Shown: piece after piece, positions 54,930-64,000 of the stretch
How positions within the stretch are numbered: the stretch's first letter is position 1
Layout: each line of letters begins with the position of its first letter
Assembly (NCBI GenBank): GCA_009760885.1
Contig: CM019703.1
Location: forward strand, 9,605,959-9,669,958
Source of the DNA: Achatina immaculata
Taxonomy: Eukaryota > Mollusca > Gastropoda > Stylommatophora > Achatinidae
DNA: 64,000 nt
Reading direction: 5' to 3'
Translations under genes and position numbers: made by a program
Notes under the pieces: model-generated
Told to the model about the DNA's origin: nothing
What the model saw: only the letters and a program-made list of their open reading frames with translations
Databases searched by the model: none

Positions 54930-55718
54930 TGTACAGCAATACATTACATCTTCGAAGAAAGTTTCGAAGCAGGTGGATGTTAGCTGCTATGGATGTTAGC
55001 TGCTGTGGATGTTAGCTGCTGTGGATGTTGCTGCATGTCATGACTAGTTCTATGAATGCTGTATTTTGCATAATGGACCACGGTAACAGCAAGCCATGTT
55101 TGTCTAGCAAGGACCCGTCTCCGTAGTCGAAGTCTGTTTTTCTCTAGTTTTGACCGACGTTTCTAATTCAACTAATTCAGCAGCTATGCATATGATTAGG
55201 CCTTTCTCGAGTTCATCCTGGACCACGTGACGAATAGAAGAAATATAACCTTATTTAGAATTTCTCTGACATTGTAAAGGTAACCCTGTTACACCTTAGA
55301 GCCACATACTCGAAATATGTGTTCAACTTTAGGCTGGTTACTTCCCCTGAATGGCGTGTGATCCTGTCCGCATCGGCCTGTCACGCTTCCATGACTGTAC
55401 ACGCGAGCACATCCTGCAGCTCTGCCACCCATTTACCAGGAAAACCGAGCCCAACACTGGCCACAGGGACCTACACCGAAACACAAACTTTGGGGCCTCC
55501 CAAAGACTGCTCAGTTTATCCGGACAATAAATATAGACGCCTGAGGAATGCAGAAGAAGAAAAAGAAGGAGGAGGAGGAGGTCGTGCGATGAGGCGAGAA
55601 AACATTCTGAGAAGATCTGAGATAAGAAAAGGATGAGGGACGAGATGCCTGAGGCCTGCCCTGCGCATTGAATGTCGGGGGGGGGGGGGGGGTAATGGTC
55701 CACATCTTGTTACGGGTG
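54930..55718 (+). other. 5' flank of astacin gene 2 locus
   Basis: The first 500 bp are homologous to 14650-15180. A GTTAGCTGCT(A/G)TGGAT unit is present three times here and once in locus 1. From about 55470 the sequence is specific to this locus and ends with a poly-G run at 55677-55692. Confidence 0.75.
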
Positions 55719-56179
55719 GACCAGGTTTGCAGTACCACCGGGTCACGGCCTGTTGTTTTCGTCGTCTTAAAAAAAAAAATCAAGGACTTAAAATTCATGC
55801 GAAGGGATTTAATGCAGTTTTTTTAATATTACAATGATAAATATTACAGATATTTACCTGACACAGAAGGTAACATGATCAACAAGATGGCCCTTCCGTC
55901 CAGGGTAAGAAAATTTTAATCCAAATAACCCTCACCACCTCGAGGTGCTTAACTTATCTAGCAGCGCCCTTGCGGGTGTAAACAAACTATTTTGTTGTTT
56001 CTTCTCAGCTCCCCGTCCCCAATCCCCCTTCTACGTTTTTCTCTTCCTCGTCTCTATTGTGCTGGTTCTAACAAAACCACGCAGGAAAAAAACACTTCAT
56101 TTCTCAACATATTTTTTTTCCTGTAAAAGCTTTCGCTCACTCATCTTTCTCTACCCGGACACGCTATACAAGACCTACC

Positions 56180-56186
56180 TATAAAT
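56180..56186 (+). promoter_or_regulatory. candidate TATA box, astacin gene 2, first copy
   Basis: TATAAAT in CTACCTATAAATCTCC, conserved with 15219 and 57905. Confidence 0.35.
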
Positions 56187-56392
56187 CTCCAAGCTTTCTA
56201 CTCTGCGCTTACTTTGACGGCCAACAATATATGATTTCTATCGCAGGTCAAATACAGCGAGATAGCTATGTTGAGCTGCTTGTGGCTTGAAGGATCTGCA
56301 ATTTACTATTTTGAAGGCTTATTATTATCTTACAGTGATGACCAAACGTGGAATTTCATTGGCATTTTTAGCAAGTGGAATAATGTCCACTT

Positions 56393-56415
56393 GCCTTCAG
56401 TTTATTTTCTTGCAT
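56393..56415 (+). CDS. candidate first coding exon, astacin gene 2, copy a
   Basis: The ATG at 56393 begins MSTCLQF and the conserved donor GTAAGTATAG follows the CTTGCAT codons; line positions place the GT at 56416. It corresponds to 15423-15455 in gene 1, with a one-base synonymous-type difference (TTCTTG for TTCCTG). An upstream alternative ATG at 56268 is also open to this donor but is not conserved in gene 1. Confidence 0.3.
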
Positions 56416-57261
56416 GTAAGTATAGTGATGTACTGCTGAATATAAAATTAGATGTGGATCATTTTAACTCAGTGGAGACAATTTTAAAAGTTACGGAAGT
56501 ATTTAAACGTTTATTGCTAATGCTGCTTTGAACGGCTTAATTAAAACTTATTAACTAAACAAGGACTGCTTAACAAAAGCAAATGAAGAAATGGCTATAA
56601 CTAAATCCATAGCGAACACTCTTTGGACATACATTGTGAGGGGTGGAGTCTCTTGAAGACATCATAATAACAGGACACAGAAAAATGGAAAGATAAATGG
56701 CAAGAGAGGCAGGGGAATGCTAAGAAGAGAAAAATCATGGACAGCATTAGCACAAGAGCATGATAAAAAGTCACAAACTGAGGTGATATACAAAAGCAAG
56801 GATCGAGAACCGCCAGGAAGCGTGAACTGCAGTGCACCTAATAATGATTATTTAATCGAAATTATTCTGTTAAAGTTGATGAAGAACTTTAATAATGTTC
56901 TTTTATAGCAATCTTGACATGATTCTGCTTTTTTTTTTTTCTGTTTCCACTCTGAACTTGTTTGTTGCTTTCTTGCTTTTGTGTTGTCTTAGGAACGGCC
57001 TTGCGACATAAATGTCAGATGTCCTCTGTCCCACTTTTGAAAGAACGTCCATTTTTGTGTTCTGACATATCTGCGAAGTTTGGGACATGGGACATGCATT
57101 GTTTGTAATATTATCTTGAAAATTAAGAAACAAAAAAAGCAGCCGACATTGTTTCGCGGACAACACAATTCTGATGAATAAAATTACGACCATGCTCATT
57201 ATAATGGGCGAAAAGGTTTATTTCATAAATTAAAGTTTATTAATGGCGAATCTTAAACTGA

Positions 57262-57437
57262 AATGGCCCTTGAGTGGCGCAGTGGTCAGTGCACTGGTCT
57301 CACGGAAGGTTCAAGTCCGGCCGGATGTTCCCTGGTCAGAGAGCTGTAGAAATGGGTACCTGTCTCTTTCCAGCGTTGGGGGAACTGAGAGGCGGTCAGG
57401 CGTGATGCTGATCACATCGCCCTCAGTACCTTTTAGG
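57262..57437 (+). mobile_element. tRNA-derived SINE, astacin gene 2 unit 1
   Basis: GAGTGGCGCAGTGGTCAGTG and GGTTCAAGTCCGG as in 17942-18116. It was present before the two astacin loci separated. Confidence 0.8.
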
Positions 57438-57904
57438 GTTGTTAGACCAGGTTTGCAGTACCACCGGGTCACGGCCTGTTGTTTTCGTCGTCTTAAAAAA
57501 AAATCAAGGACTTAAAATTCATGTGAAGGGATTTAATGCAGTTTTTTTAATATTACAATGATAAATATTACAGATACTTACCTGGCACGGAAGGTAACAT
57601 GATCAACAAGATGGCCCTTCTGTCCAGGGTAAGAAAATTTTAATCCAAATAACCCTCACCACCTCGAGGTGCTTAACTTATCTAGCAGCGCCCTTGCGGG
57701 TGTAAACAAATTATTCTGTTGTTTCTTCTCAGCTCCCCATCCCCAATCCCCCTTCTACGTCTTTCTCTTCCTCGTATCTATTATGCTAGTTCTAACAAAA
57801 CCACGCAGGAAAAAAAACACTTCATTTCTCAACATATTTTTTTTCTTGTAAAAGCTTTTGCTCACTCATCTTTCTCTACCCGGACACGCTATACAAGACC
57901 TACC

Positions 57905-57911
57905 TATAAAT
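57905..57911 (+). promoter_or_regulatory. candidate TATA box, astacin gene 2, second copy
   Basis: TATAAAT in the tandem duplicate, identical in context to 56180. Confidence 0.35.
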
Positions 57912-58107
57912 CTCCAAGCTTTCTACTCTGCGCTTACTTTGACGGCCAACAATATATGATTTCTATCGCAGGTCAAATACAGCGAGATAGCTATGTTGAG
58001 CTGCTTGTGGCTTGAAGGATCTGCAATTTACTATTTTGAAGGCTTATTATTATCTTACAGTGATGACCAAACGTGGAATTTCATTGGCATTTTTAGCAAG
58101 TGAAATA

Positions 58108-58140
58108 ATGTCCACTTGCCTTCAGTTTATTTTCTTGCAT
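58108..58140 (+). CDS. candidate first coding exon, astacin gene 2, copy b
   Basis: ATG plus 10 codons (MSTCLQFIFLH) ending at the GTAAGTATAG donor at 58141. It is the copy nearest to exon 2. A G-to-A change upstream (GTGAAATAATG for GTGGAATAATG) creates a stop in the frame used by the alternative ATG, which favours the short version as the conserved one. Confidence 0.4.
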
Positions 58141-58984
58141 GTAAGTATAGTGATGTACTGCTGAATATAAAATTAGATGTGGATCATTTTAACTCAGTGG
58201 AGACAATTTTAAAAGTTACGGAAGTATTTAAACGTTTATTGCTAATGCTGCTTTGAACGGCTTAATTAAAACTTATTAACCAAACAAGGACTGCTTAACA
58301 AAAGCAAATGAAGAAATGGCTATAACTAAATCCATAGCGAACATTCTTTGGACATACATTGTGAGGGGAGGAGTCTCTTGAAGACATCATAATAACAGGA
58401 CACAGAAAAATGGAAAGATAAATGGCAAGAGAGGCAGGGGAATGCTAAGAAGAGAAAAATCATGGACAGCATTAGCACAAGAGCATGATAAAAAGTCACA
58501 AACTGAGGTGATATACAAAAGCAAGGATCGAGAACCGCCAGGAAGCGTGAACTGCAGTGCACCTAATAATGATTATTTAATCGAAATTATTCTGTTAAAG
58601 TTGATGAAGAACTTTAATAATGTTCTTTTATAGCAATCTTGACATGATTCTGCTTTTTTTTTCTGTTTCCACTCTGAACTTGTTTGTTGCTTTCTTGCTT
58701 TTGTGTTGTCTTAGGAACGGCCTTGCGACATAAATGTCAGATGTCCTCTGTCCCACTTTTGAAAGAACGTCCATTTTTGTGTTCTGACATATCTGCGAAG
58801 TTTGGGACATGGGACATGCATTGTTTGTAATATTATCTTGAAAATTAAGAAACAAAAAAAGCAGCCGACATTGTTTCGCGGACAACACAATTCTGATGAA
58901 TAAAATTACGACCATGCTCATTATAATGGGCGAAAAGGTTTATTTCATAAATTAAAGTTTATTAATGGCGAATCTTAAACTGAA

Positions 58985-59159
58985 ATGGCCCTTGAGTGGC
59001 GCAGTGGTCAGTGCACTGGTCTCACGGAAGGTTCAAGTCCGGCCGGATGTTCCCTGGTCAGAGAGCTGTAGAAATGGGTACCTGTCTCTTTCCAGCGTTG
59101 GGGGAACTGAGAGGCGGTCAGGCGTGATGCTGATCACATCGCCCTCAGTACCTTTTAGG
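58985..59159 (+). mobile_element. tRNA-derived SINE, astacin gene 2 unit 2
   Basis: Duplicate of the SINE at 57262. The 33-bp array starts at its 3' end, as in gene 1. Confidence 0.8.
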
Positions 59160-61216
59160 GTTGTTAGACTACGTTTGTAAGCTGAACATTTAGTTGTTAG
59201 ACTACGTTTGTAAGCTGAACATTTGGTTGTTAGACTACGTTTGTAAACTGAACATTTGGTTGTTAGACTAAGTTTGTAAGCTGAACATTTGGTTGTTAGA
59301 CTACGTTTGTAAGCAGAACATTTGATTGTTAGACTAAGTTTGTAAGCTGAACATTTGGTTGTTAGACTACGTTTGTAAGCTGAACATTTGGTTGTTAGAC
59401 TAAGTTTGTAAGCTGAACATTTGTTTGTTAGACTACGTTTGTAAGCTGAACATTTGGTTGTTAGACTAAGTTTGTAAGCTGAACATTTGGTTGTTAGACT
59501 AAGTTTGTAAGCTGAACATTTGGTTGTTAGACTGCGTTTATAAGCAGAACATTTGGTTGTTAGACTGCGTTTGTAAGCTGAACATTTGGTTGTTAGACTA
59601 CGTTTGTAAGCTGAACATTTGGTTTTTAGACTACGTTTGTAAGCAGAACATTTGGTTTTTAGACTACGTTTGTAAGCTGAACATTTGGTTGTTAGACTAT
59701 GTTTGTAAGCTGAACATTTGGTTGTTAGACTGCGTTTATAAGCAGAACATTTGGTTGTTAGACTGCGTTTGTAAGCTGAATATTTGGTTGTTAGACTACG
59801 TTTGTAAGCTGAACATTTGGTTGTTAGACTACGTTTGTAAGCTGAACATTCGGTTTTTAGACTACGTTTGTAAGCTGAATATTTGATTGTTAGACTACGT
59901 TTGTAAGCTGAACATTTGGTTGTTAGACTACGTTTGTAAGCTGAACATTTGGTTGTTAGACTACGTTTGTAAGCTGAACATTTGGTTGTTAGACTACGTT
60001 TGTAAGCTGAACATTTGGTTGTTAGACTACGTTTGTAAGCTGAACATTTAGTTGTTAGACTACGTTTGTAAGCTGAACATTTGGTTGTTAGACTACGTTT
60101 GTAAGCTGAACATTTAGTTGTTAGACTACGTTTGTAAGCTGAACATTTGGTTGTTAGACTACGTTTGTAAGCTGAACATTTGGTTGTTAGACTACGTTTG
60201 TAAGCTGAACATTTGGTTGTTAGACTACGTTTGTAAGCTGAACATTTGGTTGTTAGACTACGTTTGTAAGCTGAACATTCGGTTGTTAGACTACGTTTGT
60301 AAGCTGAATATTTGATTGTTAGACTACGTTTGTAAGCTGAACATTTGGTTGTTAGACTACGTTTGTAAGCTGAACATTTAGTTGTTAGACTACGTTTGTA
60401 AGCTGAACATTTGGTTGTTAGACTACGTTTGTAAGCTGAACATTTGGTTGTTAGACTACGTTTGTAAGCTGAACATTTGGTTGTTAGACTACGTTTGTAA
60501 GCTGAACATTTAGTTGTTAGACTACGTTTGTAAGCTGAACATTTGGTTGTTAGACTACGTTTGTAAGCTGAACATTTAGTTGTTAGACTACGTTTGTAAG
60601 CTGAACATTTGGTTGTTAGACTACGTTTGTAAGCTGAACATTTGGTTGTTAGACTACGTTTGTAAGCTGAACATTTGGTTGTTAGACTACGTTTGTAAGC
60701 TGAACATTTAGTTGTTAGACTACGTTTGTAAGCTGAACATTTGGTTGTTAGACTACGTTTGTAAGCTGAACATTTAGTTGTTAGACTACGTTTGTAAGCT
60801 GAACATTTGGTTGTTAGACTACGTTTGTAAGCTGAACATTTAGTTGTTAGACTACGTTTGTAAGCTGAACATTTGGTTGTTAGACTACGTTTGTAAGCTG
60901 AACATTTGGTTGTTAGACTACGTTTGTAAGCTGAACATTTGGTTGTTAGACTACGTTTGTAAGCTGAACATTTGGTTGTTAGACTACGTTTGTAAGCTGA
61001 ACATTTGGTTGTTAGACTACGTTTGTAAGCTGAATATTTGATTGTTAGACTACGTTTGTAAGCTGAACATTTGGTTGTTAGACTACGTTTGTAAGCTGAA
61101 CATTTGGTTGTTAGACTACGTTTGTAAGCTGAAAATTTGGTTGTTAGACTACGTTTGTAAGCTGAAAATTTGATTGTTAGACTACGTTTGTAATCTGAAC
61201 ATTTGGTAGCGTCTGG
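59160..61216 (+). repeat. 33-bp minisatellite (about 62 units) before astacin exon 2
   Basis: TTAGACTACGTTTGTAAGCT units, homologous to the seven at 18117-18358. Variant units recur at multiples of 33 bp: CTGCGTTTATAAGCAG at 59532 and 59730 (6 units apart) and ATTTGATTG at 59881, 60310 and 61036 (13 and 22 units), showing block duplications. Left-end units are more variable than the middle ones. It ends 60-80 bp before the exon 2 acceptor. Confidence 0.95.
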
Positions 61217-61279
61217 TTGGAAGCTTTTTCAACAGGGCGTTTTAATCAATGCATTGAGGTTTTTAATCTTCATCTCCAG

Positions 61280-62596
61280 GATCTTGCCTTGAGCTACACC
61301 ATTGACAAGGAGATTATTGACGCCGCCGAGGAAATAGACGTGTTCAACGTTTTCCACTTGACGCCTGAAGGTGAGGTCATGGTCAAGACTGAACTTGACC
61401 TTCTGCTGACGCTGGAACAGTACAAAAATCTCTACGCTGGCTCAGACTCTTCGAGAGAGAAGAGAAAAGCTTTTAGGGATATAGCGACTCGATGGACGAA
61501 TTGTACAGTCTACTATGAGATTGACAGTTCTCTGGACACCAAAGAGACTCGTGACGTTATTGTTCAGGCCATGAAAGAATGGGAAGATTATACTTGTCTC
61601 AAATTTATCGAGAGTAAGACAGCGCAAATGCGCATACAATTTAAAGATGACAATGAGTGCTGTTCCGAGCTTGGCATGAAGGATGAGCCACAGAAATTGG
61701 GTTTAGCTCCGAGATGTCGGACCAAAGGTATAGTCATTCACGAGATTGGCCATGCAATAGGCTGGATCCACGAGCATATGCGACCAGACAGAGATGATTA
61801 CATCAAAGTCAACTTCGAGGTAATACCTAACAACTGGAAAGGAAAATTTTTTAAATACACGAACAGATTTATCGATACATATAATATTGCATACGACTAC
61901 ACTAGCATCATGCACTATGGAAGCATATTTACCAGTGCGATTACAACCTTGGATCCTGATTACCAGAGCAAGATCGGCCAAAGCAGAGGAATGACATTTA
62001 AGGATATTAAACTAGCAAATTTAATGTACAACTGTTCTGGAATAGCGGGCTGTCCTTCCGAAACATGCCCAATGAACGGATTTGTTTTTTATAAGCCATA
62101 CAGAGACCAACCATGTTGCACTTGCTGGTGCGATTCAGGAGATCTAGATAACCCACTCGTTCCCTGTTCTTCACTTTCAACAGAAGTACCTCCACCACGA
62201 CCTTCAGTTGTAACCCCAGCCACAAAAACTCCAACCTGTGAAGATATACGTGAGGACTGCGAAGAAATGAAGCGAAAGGACAGCGAAATATGCATGAACA
62301 AAATGGAACAAATGATTACCCTTTGCGCACGAACATGCAACTTTTGCGGTAAGGACAAGCAACTGTGCATGGACTACGAGAAGAGTTGCTCCTTTTTTGC
62401 GGCGTCCAAAGCTTGTCCTAGGATCCCTTTTATGAAGGAGTTGTGCCCAGCATCATGTGGTGTGTGTGAGCCAACTAATGCTTGTGTGATTCAAAAGAAG
62501 ATGGGAAATGCTGCAGCCAAGCCAGTCCTACTTTCTGTGTGGATGTTTGGCTTTAGCACCGCAGTTTCTCTTCTCAGTATTAGAAAGAATTTGTAA
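61280..62596 (+). CDS. astacin metalloprotease with two ShKT domains, gene 2 (main exon)
   Basis: Paralogue of 18422-19759 with 438 residues in this exon. REKR at 59-62, the zinc motif HEIGHAIGWIHEHMRPDRD at 154-172 and SIMHY at 209-213 are unchanged, as are both ShKT modules and the hydrophobic C-terminus. The prodomain has PEGE where gene 1 has PEGD. Differences cluster in GDGCYSMLGMQKK versus DNECCSELGMKDE, in the loop before the Met-turn, and in a 7-residue shorter C-terminal linker. As in gene 1 the open frame reaches upstream to 61217 without ATG, and TTTTTAATCTTCATCTCCAG gives the start used here. No disabling change was seen. Confidence 0.85.
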   Translation, partial: DLALSYTIDKEIIDAAEEIDVFNVFHLTPEGEVMVKTELDLLLTLEQYKNLYAGSDSSREKRKAFRDIATRWTNCTVYYEIDSSLDTKETRDVIVQAMKEWEDYTCLKFIESKTAQMRIQFKDDNECCSELGMKDEPQKLGLAPRCRTKGIVIHEIGHAIGWIHEHMRPDRDDYIKVNFEVIPNNWKGKFFKYTNRFIDTYNIAYDYTSIMHYGSIFTSAITTLDPDYQSKIGQSRGMTFKDIKLANLMYNCSGIAGCPSETCPMNGFVFYKPYRDQPCCTCWCDSGDLDNPLVPCSSLSTEVPPPRPSVVTPATKTPTCEDIREDCEEMKRKDSEICMNKMEQMITLCARTCNFCGKDKQLCMDYEKSCSFFAASKACPRIPFMKELCPASCGVCEPTNACVIQKKMGNAAAKPVLLSVWMFGFSTAVSLLSIRKNL

Positions 62597-62710
62597 TTTC
62601 AAATTCTCTATGTATCTTCATTATGTAGGAGTCTTCATTGTGTGCCTTCATTGTGTAAGTGTGTTTTTTAAATCTAATCATAATGGTAAATTTTTGCTGT
62701 TATTGTTTTT

Positions 62711-63947
62711 CATTCATTCATTCATTCATTTGCATGTCCCTTGCGGAACTTTGCTTCCCCAACAGCACTCCTGTAGGCTTCTCGGTTGTGAGCAAGATGG
62801 CCTGCTGCTGATGCATCCATGTGCAGATCATCAACGATGTCTTTCAGTCATCTTCGCCTTGGTCTTCCTCACTCACTCTCTCTCACTCTCTCTCTCTATC
62901 ACTCATTCTCTCTCACAATGTATTTTTGTTTATGTATATGTCTGCGTGTGTACGTGTGCGTGAGTGCCATTTTATTAGGTTAATTACTTCTTCTATTTTA
63001 CTTTGAATGTAGTAGTAGTTAAATCTTACACTCTTTTGATATGTTTTTCCTAATTTAATTTGCATATTTGTACTAAATCAAGTGTATGGGAAGAATGAAA
63101 GATGGAGTGATGAAAGGCAGAATGTAAGACGGGCCGCGTGGTCAATTCTTTACCCTTTAAAAAAAAAAAAGATTATTCATTCATTCTCTTTCTTTTTCCC
63201 ATTATGTACCCTCCCAAGACGGTTTTCTCTAGATTATCATGACGCTTAATGTGTCCAAAATATTTAAGTTTTTTCTCCTTAATACTCTTTACTAGCCAGC
63301 CTTCTTCAATATTAAGTTCTTGTAGTATGGATATATGTGTTCTTTTTTGTGTCCATTATATTTGAACAACTCATCTGTAGCATTTTCATTCAAAGGCATT
63401 TGCTTGTTTCTCAGCTGTTTTGTTAAGTGTCCAGGTCTCACAGGCATATGTTGCGATGGGAAAAATGCATGCCCTAAAAAATCTTATTTTTATAGTTCTG
63501 TCTGTTGCTCTCCACAGATTCTTTAGTTTTTTTACTTTCTGAAGAGCGATAGATGTCCTCCTTTTAATTTCCCTCATTGTGTCTCCATTATTAGTTAGCA
63601 GTGATCCAAGATATTCAAAACTCTCCACTTCTTCCAGTTTTTTCCTCATTGATACGTATTTCAGCTGCCTTGTTTGTTTTGTCAGTTGTCATCAATTTAG
63701 TTTTCTTCGCATTAGTTTTCTTCGCATTAAGATAGAGGTTTTGCTCTTCACTATTCTTACGGACTGATATAATTAGTTTTTCCACTCCTTTTTGTGTTGT
63801 GGACAGTAACACTGTGTCATCAGCATATCTAATCTCTGGTATTTCATAACCTCCAATTGTTATTGCATCGTAATATTCTTTGTGTACATCTTCTCTAACA
63901 TTCCTCTTTATATTTTCAGTATACAAGTTAAATAAGTAAGGTGACAG
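62711..63947 (-). mobile_element. LINE family C, 5'-truncated, with nested insert
   Basis: TATTGTTTTT at 62701-62710 and 63948-63957 is the target duplication. After it, the astacin 3' flank resumes with GAGAATAGCAAGAGG, as downstream of gene 1. The minus-strand element runs from RT (63947) to the (AATG)n tail at 62711. About 290 bp of other sequence (62885-63175) interrupts it between AAAGAAAGAG and GAAGACCAAG. Confidence 0.85.
62880..63178 (+). mobile_element. 3' fragment nested in LINE family C
   Basis: Plus strand with GGCAGAATGTAAGACGGGCC, then an A run and a (ATTC)n tail. It belongs with the 3' ends at 14212-14545 and 23195-23300. Its 5' part holds a CT-rich tract (62880-62920). The interrupted LINE reads through once it is removed. 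Confidence 0.6.
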
Positions 63948-63962
63948 TATTGTTTTTATCAC
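63386..63962 (-). pseudogene. LINE family C RT fragment
   Basis: PEIRYADDTVLLSTTQKGVE carries the catalytic YADD. NSEEQNLYLNAKKTNAKKTK has a 4-codon duplication (KTNA) relative to 36652. EEVESFEYLGSLLTNNGDTM and CETWTLNKTAEKQANAFE follow in another frame (63386-63649) after a frameshift near 63640. The remaining C-terminus lies in 62711-62880. Confidence 0.85.
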
Positions 63963-64000
63963 TGTTATTATGAGAATAGCAAGAGGAGGAATAGCAGCAG
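63958..64000 (+). other. 3' flank of astacin gene 2, resumed
   Basis: ACTGTTATTATGAGAATAGC and following AAGAGGAGGAATAGCAGCAG match 19890-19940 downstream of gene 1, where a 1-kb triplet array begins. The window ends here. Confidence 0.7.

Larger units (their letters stand above)
55719..59169. repeat. 1.72-kb direct tandem duplication upstream of astacin gene 2
   Basis: Unit 1 (about 55719-57444) and unit 2 (about 57445-59169) have a period of 1722-1726 bp and differ at only a few positions by eye. Each holds a TATAAAT, the proposed first exon with GTAAGT donor, intron sequence, the SINE and the first GTTGTTAGAC of the 33-bp array. The joint reads TTAGACCAGG, where array sequence meets the upstream GGACCAGG, with GAC shared. 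This indicates a recent unequal event. Confidence 0.93.

Noticed and set aside
53335..54944. Long Arg/Glu-rich and Ser/Leu-rich ORFs (up to 453 codons)
   Set aside because: They lie wholly within the GAGACA array, are open in several frames on both strands and have no complex sequence.
59524..61041. Repeat protein LLDYVCKLNIW encoded by the 33-bp array
   Set aside because: Frames are broken repeatedly, there is no ATG, and the array sits between a SINE and a splice acceptor in both genes.
59160..61216. CRISPR-like array
   Set aside because: The units are contiguous without unique spacers, the DNA is eukaryotic and no cas genes are present. It is a minisatellite.

Overview
This is a gene-poor, repeat-dense piece of animal nuclear DNA. 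An 18S rRNA fragment, astacin metalloproteases carrying ShKT domains, tRNA-derived SINEs, RTE-type and I-type LINEs, mariner elements and very abundant mini- and microsatellites together suggest a lophotrochozoan invertebrate, most likely a mollusc and perhaps a gastropod. That assignment is an inference from gene content. Only one kind of host protein gene can be recognised with confidence: two paralogous astacin genes at about 15.2-19.8 kb and 55.9-62.6 kb.

Layout. 0-4 kb: a 61-bp tandem repeat, a truncated RTE LINE, a SINE and a TA-flanked MITE. 4-9 kb: a long antisense I-type LINE (endonuclease, RT, RNase H) interrupted by a 1.3-kb non-autonomous element with a 12-bp target duplication. 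9-10.7 kb: antisense 5' two-thirds of an 18S rRNA gene with its 5' external spacer. 10.7-13.9 kb: an antisense CR1/L2-like LINE split by a TA-flanked mariner. 14.6-19.8 kb: astacin gene 1, with an RTE LINE inserted just after its presumed first splice donor. 19.9-23.3 kb: simple repeats, a SINE and dispersed repeats. 23.3-28.9 kb: a mariner carrying two later insertions, a full-length RTE LINE with an intact 1004-codon ORF and a second copy of the 1.3-kb element. 29.2-35 kb: several minisatellites. 35-37.9 kb: AT-rich repeats, a LINE fragment and a possible terminal exon of an unidentified host gene. 38-40.7 kb: a SINE and an RTE fragment. 40.7-50.8 kb: three I-type copies, one nested in another and one nearly full length with a 13-bp target duplication. 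51-54.9 kb: LINE remnants and a 1.4-kb purine-rich GA array. 54.9-62.7 kb: astacin gene 2, in a diverged duplicate of the gene 1 locus, with a fresh 1.72-kb tandem duplication and about 62 intronic copies of a 33-bp repeat. 62.7-64 kb: an antisense LINE with a nested insert.

How the parts relate. The astacins are predicted secreted or surface-anchored zinc proteases with a propeptide, a basic cleavage site, a complete catalytic signature, two ShKT modules and a hydrophobic C-terminus. Their promoter and short first exon are inferred from conservation among three copies. Almost everything else is transposon history, and target-site duplications allow the insertion order to be read at several loci. 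The 1.3-kb non-autonomous element is the least ordinary object. It shares a short 3' end with the I-type LINE, and its 5' head, which can fold into a pseudoknot, is also fused to one I-type copy that abuts the 18S fragment.
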